In this document: piece after piece, positions 33,645 through 41,367 of the stretch | How the letters are laid out: each line of letters opens with the position of its first letter | Position numbering within the stretch: position 1 is the first letter of the stretch | DNA from: Streptomyces zaomyceticus | GTDB lineage: Bacteria > Actinomycetota > Actinomycetes > Streptomycetales > Streptomycetaceae | Direction of reading: 5' to 3' | Assembly: GCF_014656215.1 (NCBI RefSeq) | Contig: NZ_BNBZ01000008.1 | Coordinates: forward strand, 124,001-188,000 | Length of the DNA: 64,000 nucleotides | Made by a program: the position numbers and the translations under genes | The notes under the pieces: generated by a model | Seen by the model: only the letters and a program-made list of their open reading frames with translations | Told to the model about the DNA's origin: nothing | The model's database searches: none

Positions 33645-33699
33645 GGGTAGGCAGCCTACCCAAAAGATCGGTAGGCAGTGTATGTATTGGCAGCCAATA
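33645..33699. promoter_or_regulatory. Two PadR-type palindromes sharing a GGCAGCC centre
   Basis: GGGTAGGC-A-GCCTACCC (33645-33661) touches the padR start. TATTGGC-A-GCCAATA (33685-33699) lies 23 bp away towards the divergent gene. Both are perfect with a single central A and share GGCAGCC. A half copy GTAGGCAG is at 33671-33678. Strong candidates for PadR operators controlling both directions. Confidence 0.7.
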
Positions 33700-33729
33700 T
33701 ATTGAGCGTCGACCCGGAGGCCCACGCCC

Positions 33730-34209
33730 ATGACCAAGCTGCTGTTGTCCGTCCACGTCCTCGTGGCGATCCTCACGGTCGGGTCGATCACCGTGGCCGC
33801 GTCGATGTTTCCTCGCCACGCGTTGCGGGCCTTCGGCGGCGAGCGGCCGGAGGGCCGCCCCGAGGGGATCGGGACGGCCGTGCTCCTGCACCGGATCTGC
33901 TGCGGCTACGCCCTCGCCGGGGTCGCCGTGCCGGTCTTCGGAATCGCCACCGGCGCCCAGCTGGGCGTACTGACCGATGCCTGGCTGATCGTGTCGCTCG
34001 TGCTGACCACGATCGCCGCGGCTCTGCTCGGCCTCGCGGTGCTGCCCGGCCAGCGACGTCTGCTCGCCCTGGCCGAGGACGCGGCCGGCGAGGAGGAGGC
34101 GCGGCCCGTGGCGGCCCGTCTGACGATGCTCACCGGGGTCTTCAACGTCCTCTGGGCGGTCGTCGTCGTCCTGATGATCGTCCGCCCCGGCTCCACGACG
34201 AGCGCGTGA
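33730..34209 (+). CDS. Small integral membrane protein divergent from padR
   Basis: 159 residues with four hydrophobic helices (about 3-25, 52-74, 82-104, 132-152) and a short acidic loop (EDAAGEEEARP). No recognised catalytic motif; the layout resembles DUF2269-type membrane proteins. Its position across the two PadR palindromes suggests it is the regulated target. Confidence 0.7.
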   Translation: MTKLLLSVHVLVAILTVGSITVAASMFPRHALRAFGGERPEGRPEGIGTAVLLHRICCGYALAGVAVPVFGIATGAQLGVLTDAWLIVSLVLTTIAAALLGLAVLPGQRRLLALAEDAAGEEEARPVAARLTMLTGVFNVLWAVVVVLMIVRPGSTTSA

Positions 34210-34268
34210 GGGCCGACGCCGAGCCCCCGGAGGCGCCCCCCACCGACCTTGGTCCCTCCGGCCCTTAC

Positions 34269-34309
34269 CCCTCAGGCCCTGGCCCTCAGGCCCTGGCCCT
34301 CAGGCCCGG
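34269..34309. repeat. 14-bp tandem repeat, three copies
   Basis: CCCTCAGGCCCTGG is present at 34269-34282 and 34283-34296, with a 13-base partial third copy to 34309. It lies in the non-coding gap between two convergent genes. No coding role is apparent. Confidence 0.7.
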
Positions 34310-34369
34310 ACCCCTCCTCGCCGGCCCTCCGCGCGCGCCGGTCGCTCCGTGCCGCCGCCTCCGCGGCGG

Positions 34370-35041
34370 TCACTTCGCGGGGGTCTCCCCGAAGCTCCCG
34401 CCGAGCGTCGACCGGCCGCCGTCGGCGCCCGTCAGGACCACGGTGTACGAGTCCGCCGAGGCGTCCCGTACCCCTTCGGCGTGGTTGTACTGGCCCGCGA
34501 AGACGTGGGGGCCCGGCGGCACCGTACGGCCCGGCTTGAGGGTCCATCGGTAGACCAGGGCCCGGCCCTCCGGGGTCACCGTCACCGTGAAGTCCTCGGC
34601 GGGGCGGGTGCGCCAGTGGCCGGTGCTCACGACGCCGGGGGTGCGGACGATCCGCAGTTCCACGGTGAGCCCGGTGACGGGCTCGTCGGTCGTCAGGGCG
34701 AGATCGCTCTGCGCCCACCAGCGGTTGCTGCCGGGGTCGAGGGTGCCGGTCGCGCGCGCCCCCGGGCCGGGCGCGGGCAGGGTGGCGGCGGGACCGGCGG
34801 GCCGGTCGTTCAGGGTGGTCGCCGCGAGACCGCCGAGCCCGACGACACCGGCGACGGCCGCCGTCACGGCCACGACCGCCGTCCAGCGGCGGCCGGTCCG
34901 CAGAAGCGCGGGCCGGGGCGGGCGCGTCGCCGGGGCGGGCGCGGCGAGGCCGCGTTCCACCCGGGCGAGGATGCGGGCGTGGTCGGGCCGGTGCGCGAGC
35001 GCCGCGTCCCGCAGCTCACGACGGAGCCGTGTCTCGTCCAT
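34370..35041 (-). CDS. Probable membrane anti-sigma partner of SigE-family factor
   Basis: 223 residues. A cytosolic N-terminus of about 50 residues (MDETRLRRELRDAALAHRPD), one membrane helix near 52-74, then an extracellular beta-rich domain of about 150 residues (STGHWRTRPAEDFTVTV). The start shares one base with the sigma factor stop (TGATG). The gene order and topology fit an anti-sigma factor, but no zinc HxxxCxxC motif is present, so the role rests on context. Confidence 0.65.
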   Translation of the reverse strand: MDETRLRRELRDAALAHRPDHARILARVERGLAAPAPATRPPRPALLRTGRRWTAVVAVTAAVAGVVGLGGLAATTLNDRPAGPAATLPAPGPGARATGTLDPGSNRWWAQSDLALTTDEPVTGLTVELRIVRTPGVVSTGHWRTRPAEDFTVTVTPEGRALVYRWTLKPGRTVPPGPHVFAGQYNHAEGVRDASADSYTVVLTGADGGRSTLGGSFGETPAK

Positions 35042-35580
35042 CAGCGCCTTCCCGCGGCGAGTTCGGTGGCGGCCCGGGGGCCGAGCAGCCGCTGGAGTTC
35101 GGCCATGCCCTTCGCCGTCTGGCTCTTGACCGTACCGACCGAGACCCCGAGCGCGAGGGCGGTGTCCCGTTCGGAGAGGTCGAAGGCGTGCCGGAGCACG
35201 ACGCAGGCGCGCTTGCGGAAGGGCAGGGCGCGCAGCGCCGTCCGCACGTCGACGACGGCGGGGACGTCCGGGTCCTCCGTGTGGTCGGGGCGCCGGTCCC
35301 AGAAGGCGGCGATACGGCGCCGTTCGCGCACGGTGCCGCGGATCCGGGAGCGGACGAGGTTGGCGACGACACCCCGGGCGTAGGCGGCGGGGTGGTCGGC
35401 GGCGCGGACCCGGTCCCAGCGGTGCCACAGCGCGAGCATGGCGTCGGCGGCGAGGTCGTCGGCGGCGTCCGTCTCTCCGGTCAGCAGGTGGGCGAGACGG
35501 GCGAGTTCGGCGTAGTGGCGCTCGAAGAACGCCCGGAACTCCGTCGCGCTGTCGTCGGCTTCAGCGTCCGCCGTGACCAC
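35041..35580 (-). CDS. ECF RNA polymerase sigma factor, SigE family
   Basis: 179 residues. Region 2 is at about 15-80 (FRAFFERHYAELARLAHLLT, then AAYARGVVANLVRSR). Region 4 is at 110-165 (LPFRKRACVVLRHAFDLSER and VGTVKSQTAKGM). This is the SigE/SigM-like group abundant in Streptomyces. GTG 35580 has GGAGG 7 bp upstream and lies inside the last codons of the LacI gene (20-bp overlap), implying coupled translation. Paired with a likely membrane anti-sigma factor immediately downstream. Confidence 0.9.
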   Translation of the reverse strand: MVTADAEADDSATEFRAFFERHYAELARLAHLLTGETDAADDLAADAMLALWHRWDRVRAADHPAAYARGVVANLVRSRIRGTVRERRRIAAFWDRRPDHTEDPDVPAVVDVRTALRALPFRKRACVVLRHAFDLSERDTALALGVSVGTVKSQTAKGMAELQRLLGPRAATELAAGRR

Positions 35581-36634
35581 GACGGTCCTCCGTCGGCACG
35601 TCGGGGGACGCGGGGGCGGCCACCGGTCCCGTACTGGCGCGGGGGGTCAGCCGGGGCGCGATGAGCTCCGTGCCTCGGGGCTCCTCCCCGGCGAGCCGTC
35701 CGACGAGGCGTTCGACCGCCAGCCGGCCCATCTCCTGCGCGGGGACGGAGACCGCGGTGAGCGGTACGGAGGCATGGACGGCGACCTGGTCGGGGCAGAT
35801 GGCGACGACGGAGACGTCCTCGGGCACGGCGCGGCCCTGGTGGCGCAGCAGGGCGAGCAGCGGTTCGACGGCGGCCTCGTTCTGGACGACGAGGGCCGTG
35901 GTGCCGGGGCGCTCCTCGAAGACGCGGGTGACGGCGGCGGCGACGGCCGCGTAGGTGCCGTCGACAGGACGGTGGAGCAGACCGACGCCGTGGCGGTCAG
36001 CGGCGGCCCGCAGCCCGGTGAGGGTGCGGGCGGCGAAGCCGGTGCCCCGCTCGTAGACCGCGGGGGGTTCGCCGAGGACGGCGACCCGGGTGTGGCCCAG
36101 TTCCGCGAGGTGCTCGACGCAGCGGGCTCCGGCGGCCTCGAAGTCGAGGTCGACGCAGTCGAGTCCGTCGGTGCCGGCGTCGACGGTCTCGGTGGGAAGT
36201 CCGATGAGGACGGCGGGCCGTTCGGCCTCCCTGAGCCACGGGAGGCGCGGGTCGTCGAGTCCGACGTCCATGACGATCATCGCGTCGGCGATGGCGCTGC
36301 CCTCGACGCGGCGGACGGCCTCGGGGCCCTCCTCGCCGGTGAGCAGCAGCACGTCGTAGCCGTGGGAGCGGGCCGTGGTGGTGACGGCCATCGCGATCTC
36401 CATCATGACCGGCACGTAGAGGCCGGTGCGGAGCGGCATCATCAGGGCGAGGATGTCGGTGCGGCTGCTGGCGAGCGCGCGGGCGCCGGCGTGCGGCCGG
36501 TAGCCGAGGGTGTCGATGCTGTGCTGGATCCGCTCGCGGGTGGGGGCGGATATGGAGCGTTTGCCGCTGAGCACGTAGCTGACCGTGCTGGCCGACACCC
36601 CGGCATGGCGGGCGACATCGGCGAGGGTGACCAC
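35561..36634 (-). CDS. Second LacI-family repressor, paralogue of the 3304 regulator
   Basis: 357 residues from GTG 36634. The HTH (VVTLADVARHAGVSASTVSY, then VLSGKRSIS) is nearly identical to that of the LacI at 3304. The sensor domain is also closely similar (HGYDVLLLTGEEGPEAVRRV, VEPLLALLRHQGRAVPEDVS). The last residues differ and overlap the sigma factor start. Because the recognition helix is unchanged, it should read the same AAGCGCTT-centred operators; such a core lies at 36815 upstream. Possibly responds to a related sugar. Confidence 0.9.
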   Translation of the reverse strand: MVTLADVARHAGVSASTVSYVLSGKRSISAPTRERIQHSIDTLGYRPHAGARALASSRTDILALMMPLRTGLYVPVMMEIAMAVTTTARSHGYDVLLLTGEEGPEAVRRVEGSAIADAMIVMDVGLDDPRLPWLREAERPAVLIGLPTETVDAGTDGLDCVDLDFEAAGARCVEHLAELGHTRVAVLGEPPAVYERGTGFAARTLTGLRAAADRHGVGLLHRPVDGTYAAVAAAVTRVFEERPGTTALVVQNEAAVEPLLALLRHQGRAVPEDVSVVAICPDQVAVHASVPLTAVSVPAQEMGRLAVERLVGRLAGEEPRGTELIAPRLTPRASTGPVAAPASPDVPTEDRRGHGGR

Positions 36635-36700
36635 GTGCGCGCTCCTCGGCAGTTCCCGGTGTTCCGGGCGAACGGCGCCCGTCGATGATTCGGACCCCGA

Positions 36701-36729
36701 CCCTAAGCGGCCGCTCGGCGGCCTGTCCA
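36701..36729 (-). promoter_or_regulatory. Candidate promoter TGGACA-17-TTAGGG of second LacI gene
   Basis: On the minus strand, TGGACA (36729-36724) and TTAGGG (36706-36701) are 17 bp apart. This is the same -35 sequence and spacing as the first LacI gene's promoter. Confidence 0.5.
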
Positions 36730-36814
36730 GGCGAGCCGCGAAGAGTCCAAGGCTCCGACGGCCGGGCGGGGTTGTGCGCGGGCGTTCCGCGCGGTGGGGT
36801 GAACACCGTACGAC

Positions 36815-36822
36815 AAGCGCTT
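36815..36822. promoter_or_regulatory. LacI-type operator core AAGCGCTT upstream of second LacI
   Basis: CGACAAGCGCTTTTCG shares the central eight bases with the perfect operators of region 1. It lies about 90 bp upstream of the predicted -35 of the second LacI gene, in the 286-bp gap before the ABC permease gene. Confidence 0.45.
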
Positions 36823-36920
36823 TTCGTGTTGCTCCGAGCCCCACCGCGGCCTCGATCTCCCCTCCCCCTCTCCCTCCCCTCTCCCTCCGCGTCGACCAGT
36901 CGGGTCCTCCGCCCCGCCCT

Positions 36921-37712
36921 TCACACGTCGCGCGACCGCAGCAGTCCGCCACCGGCGACCAGCGCGCCGGTGGCCCAGAGCGCCAGGACACCCAGACCCT
37001 GCCAGGGACCGAGGGGCAGCTCGTCGACACCGACGGTCGCCTGGACCGTGAGGCCGGCCGTCATCGGGGCGATCTGCTGGAGGTGGCGCTGCCAGTCCGG
37101 GTCGCCGACCACCTGGGCGACGATCGGGAGGACGAAGAGCAGGGCCAGGACGATGCCGACGGCGGTCGCCGAGTTCCGGACGATCAGCGCGACGCCCAGA
37201 CTCAGCAGACCGATCAGGACCAGATAGAGCACGGAGCCCACCGCGGCCCGCAGCGTCGCCCCGTCGGCGAGGGACAGGGGCTCGAAACCGTGCGCCTCCG
37301 TGAAGCCCCTGCCGGGCAGCACGCGCCCTCCCGCCAGCAGGGACCCGAGCACGGAGACGGTGCCCGCGACGATCAGCACGACGGTGAGGGCGGTCGCCTT
37401 CGAGCAGAGCACGGTCAGCCGGCGGGGCAGCGCCGTGAGCGTGCTCCGCATCATGCCCGTGCCGTATTCGCCGCCCACCATGAGGACCCCCACGATCGCG
37501 ACGACGACCTGCCCGACCAGCACCCCGGTGAGGCTGAGCCGGATCGCGTCCTCTCCACAGCCCGGGGCGTCGCACCGGGAGGTCACGGCCACCGCCGCGC
37601 CGACCGCCACGGTCGACACCACGACACCGAGCATCAGACCGAGAGTGACCGCCTCCGTCCTCAGCTTCGTCCACTCGGCACGCACCGCGTTCTTCATGCT
37701 TCTCGGCTTCAT
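36921..37712 (-). CDS. ABC exporter permease (ABC-2 type)
   Basis: 263 residues, about six membrane helices. Opens with the AVRAEWTKLRTEAVTL motif typical of ABC-2 membrane subunits in Streptomyces and ends LLRSRDV, as does its partner (LLRRRDV), so the two permeases are related. A periplasmic loop has a cysteine pair (SRCDAPGCGED). Starts in the stop of the preceding permease. Probably exports or confers resistance to a peptide or lipid-like compound. Confidence 0.85.
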   Translation of the reverse strand: MKPRSMKNAVRAEWTKLRTEAVTLGLMLGVVVSTVAVGAAVAVTSRCDAPGCGEDAIRLSLTGVLVGQVVVAIVGVLMVGGEYGTGMMRSTLTALPRRLTVLCSKATALTVVLIVAGTVSVLGSLLAGGRVLPGRGFTEAHGFEPLSLADGATLRAAVGSVLYLVLIGLLSLGVALIVRNSATAVGIVLALLFVLPIVAQVVGDPDWQRHLQQIAPMTAGLTVQATVGVDELPLGPWQGLGVLALWATGALVAGGGLLRSRDV

Positions 37713-39298
37713 ACGTCCCTCCTGCGCAGAAGGACCACCGCGGCGCCGAAGGCCAGGGCCGTGTAGGCACACAGGACGGCGAAGCCCTCCCACGGCGCCA
37801 GGGGGTGGTAGCCGGTCGCGGGTGAGTAGACGCTGACGACCTGGTCGTACCGTTCGACGCTCTGCTGGAGGGCGAACCCGGCGGCCGGAGTCACCTTCAG
37901 CAGCCAGTCGGAGGCCCCCTCGGGCAGAACGGCCGCGGTGGCCAGGAGATAGGGCAGCACCATGCCGACGACGACCGCGGTGATCGCCACGGCGCTGCGT
38001 CGCAGGACGGTTCCCAGGGCGAGCGCCAGCACGCTCGCGGTGGCGAGCAGCAGCCCCGTGCCGACCACGACGCGCAGCTCGGTCGCCGTCGGCACCGTCA
38101 GCACGGGGAAGCCGTTCGCCGCCGAGCGCGCCCCTCCGAAGGGGACCATGACGGCCGCCGAGGCGAGGCCGGCGGCGAACGCGACGGAGCCCATCACCAG
38201 TGCCTTCGCCACCAGGACGCGGCTCCTGCCCGGGCCGGCCGCGAGGGTGACCGCGATCAGCCCGCGCCGGTACTCGGCGGTGATGCAGCTCGTGGCCACG
38301 ACGACCAGCATGATCAGGCCGGCGAACGCGCCGACGAGGAAGTTCTCGACGGTTCGCACCCCGCTCGCGGCGGGGCCGCCCACCACCGGCGCGATGTCCC
38401 CCGCCCCGGTGAGCGTGAAACCGCCGCCCGACGCGACGGCCTGGCTGCCCGTCGAGCGCGTGTAGCTGCCCGAGGTGCCCGCGTCGCGGCCCACCTGACC
38501 GGTCAGCCAGGGGCCGCCGCTCCAACCGCCTTCCAGGGAGACCGTGTCGAAGGTGCCGGTGGCCACGGCCGGGCTGAATCCGGTCCCGGTGCCCGTCGAC
38601 TCCGCGACCGACGGCGAGGTCACGAACAAGCCGACCTGCGGCGTCCGCGACAGCCCGGGAAGGCGCGCGGTGCCCACCTCGGTCCAGCGGTCACCGTCCA
38701 GGGACTGGTACCCCGTGATCACATCGCCGGAACGCTTCAGCCGCAGCAGGCGCGGGGACTCCGGCGAGACCTCGCCCGGAAGTCCGGCCGTGTCGTGGGT
38801 GAAGTCGTACTGCATGCGCACGCCGTGAGCGCCGGTGACCATCACGGAGGCGTACGGCGAGCCCTGTTCGAGGCTGTCCTTCACGATGATTCCGGCCTTG
38901 GCCCAGGGTGCGAGGGCGCTCCTCCCGTCGTTCCCGCCCTTCGGACTCGCCCCTCCCCCGTCCTCGCCCTCGCCCTCGCCCTCGCCGGTCAGCGAGGACA
39001 CGGAGACCGTGAGGGTGCCGTCGCCCGCCAGGGGCTGATGGACGAAGGTGAAGCTGTCGTTGACCGCCTCGCCGCCCGGCCCCACGGGCAGCGCGCCTGG
39101 GGCGTCCCCGCCCCGCTCGTGGACGGCGGCGGTGGCCAGCAGGCCGACCAGACAGATGACCAGGGCCGAGCCGATCGTGGTCAGCACCCAGGCGCGCACC
39201 GTCCGGAACTTCGTCCACTCCGCGTGCAGCAGCCGTCCGAAGCCGCCCCGCGCCGGCCGCGTGCCCCGGTGGGGTGCCCGGTCGAGGGTGGTGGTCAT
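37709..39298 (-). CDS. ABC-2 permease with large DUF1349-like ectodomain
   Basis: 529 residues, twice its partner's length. TM1 (about 36-57) is followed by an extracytoplasmic segment of about 250 residues, then five or six helices from about 310. The ectodomain begins after a Gly/Glu repeat (GEGEGEGEDGGG) and contains AKAGIIVKDSLEQGSPYASV and GVRMQYDFTH, the pattern of DUF1349/concanavalin-like sugar-binding domains. Overlaps the ATPase gene by 4 bp. The ectodomain may bind the transported compound or a cell-surface glycan. That is inference. Confidence 0.85.
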   Translation of the reverse strand: MTTTLDRAPHRGTRPARGGFGRLLHAEWTKFRTVRAWVLTTIGSALVICLVGLLATAAVHERGGDAPGALPVGPGGEAVNDSFTFVHQPLAGDGTLTVSVSSLTGEGEGEGEDGGGASPKGGNDGRSALAPWAKAGIIVKDSLEQGSPYASVMVTGAHGVRMQYDFTHDTAGLPGEVSPESPRLLRLKRSGDVITGYQSLDGDRWTEVGTARLPGLSRTPQVGLFVTSPSVAESTGTGTGFSPAVATGTFDTVSLEGGWSGGPWLTGQVGRDAGTSGSYTRSTGSQAVASGGGFTLTGAGDIAPVVGGPAASGVRTVENFLVGAFAGLIMLVVVATSCITAEYRRGLIAVTLAAGPGRSRVLVAKALVMGSVAFAAGLASAAVMVPFGGARSAANGFPVLTVPTATELRVVVGTGLLLATASVLALALGTVLRRSAVAITAVVVGMVLPYLLATAAVLPEGASDWLLKVTPAAGFALQQSVERYDQVVSVYSPATGYHPLAPWEGFAVLCAYTALAFGAAVVLLRRRDV

Positions 39299-40248
39299 CG
39301 TCCGGCCTCCTCGGTCGCGACGCCGCGGTACTGCACGGCGTCCCTGGTGAGTTCCATGTACGCCTCCTCCAGTGAGGCGCGGTGGGCCGACACCTCGGAG
39401 AACGGCACCGCGTGGGCGCCGAGCACCGCCACCACGTCCTCCGTGTCCAGGCCCGCGACGCCGATCGTGTCGCTTCCCGTGGAACTCACCGTGGCACCCG
39501 CCCGGGCCAACACGTTCATCGCCTCCGCGGTCGCGGAGGTCCGCAGGCTCACCCGCCCGCGCGACACCGACGCCAGCAGCTCGCGCACACTGGTGTCGGC
39601 GACGACCCGACCCCGTCCGACCACCACCACATGGTGGGCGGAGTCCTGCAGTTCACTCATCAGATGGCTCGACACCAGGACGGCACGGCCCTGCTCCACG
39701 AACGAGGCGAGGAAGGCGCGCATCCACTGGAACCCCTCGGGGTCGAGGCCGTTGAACGGCTCGTCGAGCATGAGGACCGGTGGGTCGCCGAGCAGGGCCG
39801 CGGCGATCCCCAGGCGCTGCCGCATCCCCAGCGAGAAGGAACCCGCCTTGCGCCGGGCCACGTCCTGCAGGCCGACGCGCCGGATCACCGCGTCGACCTC
39901 GCGGGCGCCGAGCCCCTGCGAGTGCGCCAACCACAGCAGATGGTGACGGGCGGACCGGCTCGGCTGCAGGGCCGAGGCGTCGAGCAGTGCCCCGATGTGC
40001 TTCAGCGGGGTGCGCAGGCTCCGGTACGGGACCCCGCCGACCAGCGCCTCCCCCCGGTCCGGCCGGTCAAGGCCGAGGATCACCCGCATCGTGGTGGACT
40101 TCCCCGCGCCGTTCGGACCGACGAAACCCGTCACCTGCCCGGGCCTGACGTCGAACGTCATCCCGTCCAGCGCCCGGGTGCTCCCGAAGCGCTTGCCCAC
40201 GTCCCTGACCTCGATCGTCGCCCGTGATCCATCGATCGTTCTCTCCAT
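39295..40248 (-). CDS. ABC exporter ATPase
   Basis: 317 residues. Walker A GPNGAGKST at 44-52, signature SLGMRQR, Walker B VLMLDEPFNGLD and switch histidine in VLVSSHLMSE. The C-terminal 85 residues are the drug-export type extension (LARAGATVSSTGSD). Energises the two permeases downstream, with which it overlaps by 4 bp. The two-component genes lie upstream on the same strand with a 251-bp gap that probably holds the exporter promoter. Confidence 0.93.
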   Translation of the reverse strand: MERTIDGSRATIEVRDVGKRFGSTRALDGMTFDVRPGQVTGFVGPNGAGKSTTMRVILGLDRPDRGEALVGGVPYRSLRTPLKHIGALLDASALQPSRSARHHLLWLAHSQGLGAREVDAVIRRVGLQDVARRKAGSFSLGMRQRLGIAAALLGDPPVLMLDEPFNGLDPEGFQWMRAFLASFVEQGRAVLVSSHLMSELQDSAHHVVVVGRGRVVADTSVRELLASVSRGRVSLRTSATAEAMNVLARAGATVSSTGSDTIGVAGLDTEDVVAVLGAHAVPFSEVSAHRASLEEAYMELTRDAVQYRGVATEEAGR

Positions 40249-40499
40249 GCGAGCAGGCTAGGGAGACGGACGGGTGCGCGTCGTCACGGTGGGGAGCGAA
40301 CTTCCCCGGCCCTCCCACGGGGGACGCGCCGGGCGCCCGTCCCCCGTGGCGGGGACGGCGAACGCCGAGGCCGTTTCCGCTCGACGGTCGCCGGTCGCCG
40401 GTCGGTCAGCCATGGGTTCACGCCTTCCCGGCGGATCGCGTGCAACGGTGGCCGCGCATTCAGGGAACTCGCCCGGACCACTGTCTTCGGCGACACGCT

Positions 40500-41225
40500 T
40501 CAGACGGTTCCCCGGCCGCGGCCCTGGTCCAGGGTCCGGGAACCGGGGACGACGAGTCCGTTCTCGTACGCGGCGATGACGGCCTGGGTACGGTCGCGCA
40601 GCTCGAGTTTCGTCAGGATGCGGCTGACGTGCGTCTTGACCGTCTCCTCGCCGACGCGGAGGCGGTCGGCGACCTCCGGGTTGGACAGCCCTTCGGCGAC
40701 GAGCAGCAGTACCTCGGTCTCCCGCGCCGTGAGCGAGGCGAGTCCGGGCGTCGGCGCGACGCGGGCCTTGGCGGGCATCGTGGCGAACGTGCCGATCAGC
40801 CGGCGGGTGATGCCGGGAGCGAGCAGCGCGTCCCCGGCGGCGACGACCCGCACGGCGTCGAAGAGCCGTTCCGCGGTGACCTCTTTGAGGAGGAAGCCGC
40901 TGGCGCCGGCGCGCAAGGCGTCATAGACGTACTCGTCGAGGTCGAACGTCGTGATGACGAGCACCCGCGGACCGGCCGATTCCGTGGGGGCGGCGGCGAC
41001 GAGCCGTCTCGTGGCCTCGATGCCGTCCATCTCCGGCATCCGGACGTCCATGAGGACGACGTCCGGGGACACTTCGGCGCAGACCCGGACGGCCTCGGCT
41101 CCGGTCGCCGCGGTCCGGACGACGGTGAAGTCCGGCCGGCTGTCCAGCAGGGCGGCGAATCCGGAACGCACGACCAGGTGGTCGTCGGCGATGACCACGC
41201 GGATCGGTGACGGCGGAGTGCTCAT
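40500..41225 (-). CDS. NarL/FixJ-family response regulator
   Basis: 241 residues. Receiver domain 1-125 with the acidic pair D14/D15, phosphorylation site D60 (DVVLMDVRMPEMDG), threonine in VITTFD and lysine in FLLKEV. LuxR HTH at about 175-232 (LTARETEVLLLVAEGLSNPE). Follows the sensor kinase after a 142-bp GC-rich spacer. Likely activates the ABC exporter operon that begins 251 bp downstream. Confidence 0.92.
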   Translation of the reverse strand: MSTPPSPIRVVIADDHLVVRSGFAALLDSRPDFTVVRTAATGAEAVRVCAEVSPDVVLMDVRMPEMDGIEATRRLVAAAPTESAGPRVLVITTFDLDEYVYDALRAGASGFLLKEVTAERLFDAVRVVAAGDALLAPGITRRLIGTFATMPAKARVAPTPGLASLTARETEVLLLVAEGLSNPEVADRLRVGEETVKTHVSRILTKLELRDRTQAVIAAYENGLVVPGSRTLDQGRGRGTV

Positions 41226-41367
41226 GCGGGTGTCTCCCGGCGGTGTGGTGGTCGTGCGGTGTGGGCAGGCGGTGTGGTCGTACGGCCCGATCCGGCGCAA
41301 CGCCCCGGCCGTCCGCTCCGGCGGTCCGTTCCGGCGGAAGGCTCGGGCGGTCTCGGCGACCGGGCCC

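Noticed and set aside
34269..34309. 14-bp tandem repeat considered as coding or as iteron-like origin
   Set aside because: Only about three copies, GC-rich, no replication gene nearby and located between two convergent stops.
40187..40194. AAGCGCTT inside the ABC ATPase gene
   Set aside because: It lies within codons for the GKRFGS stretch early in the ATPase, where this sequence is expected from GC-rich codon use. There is no flanking palindrome beyond the core.
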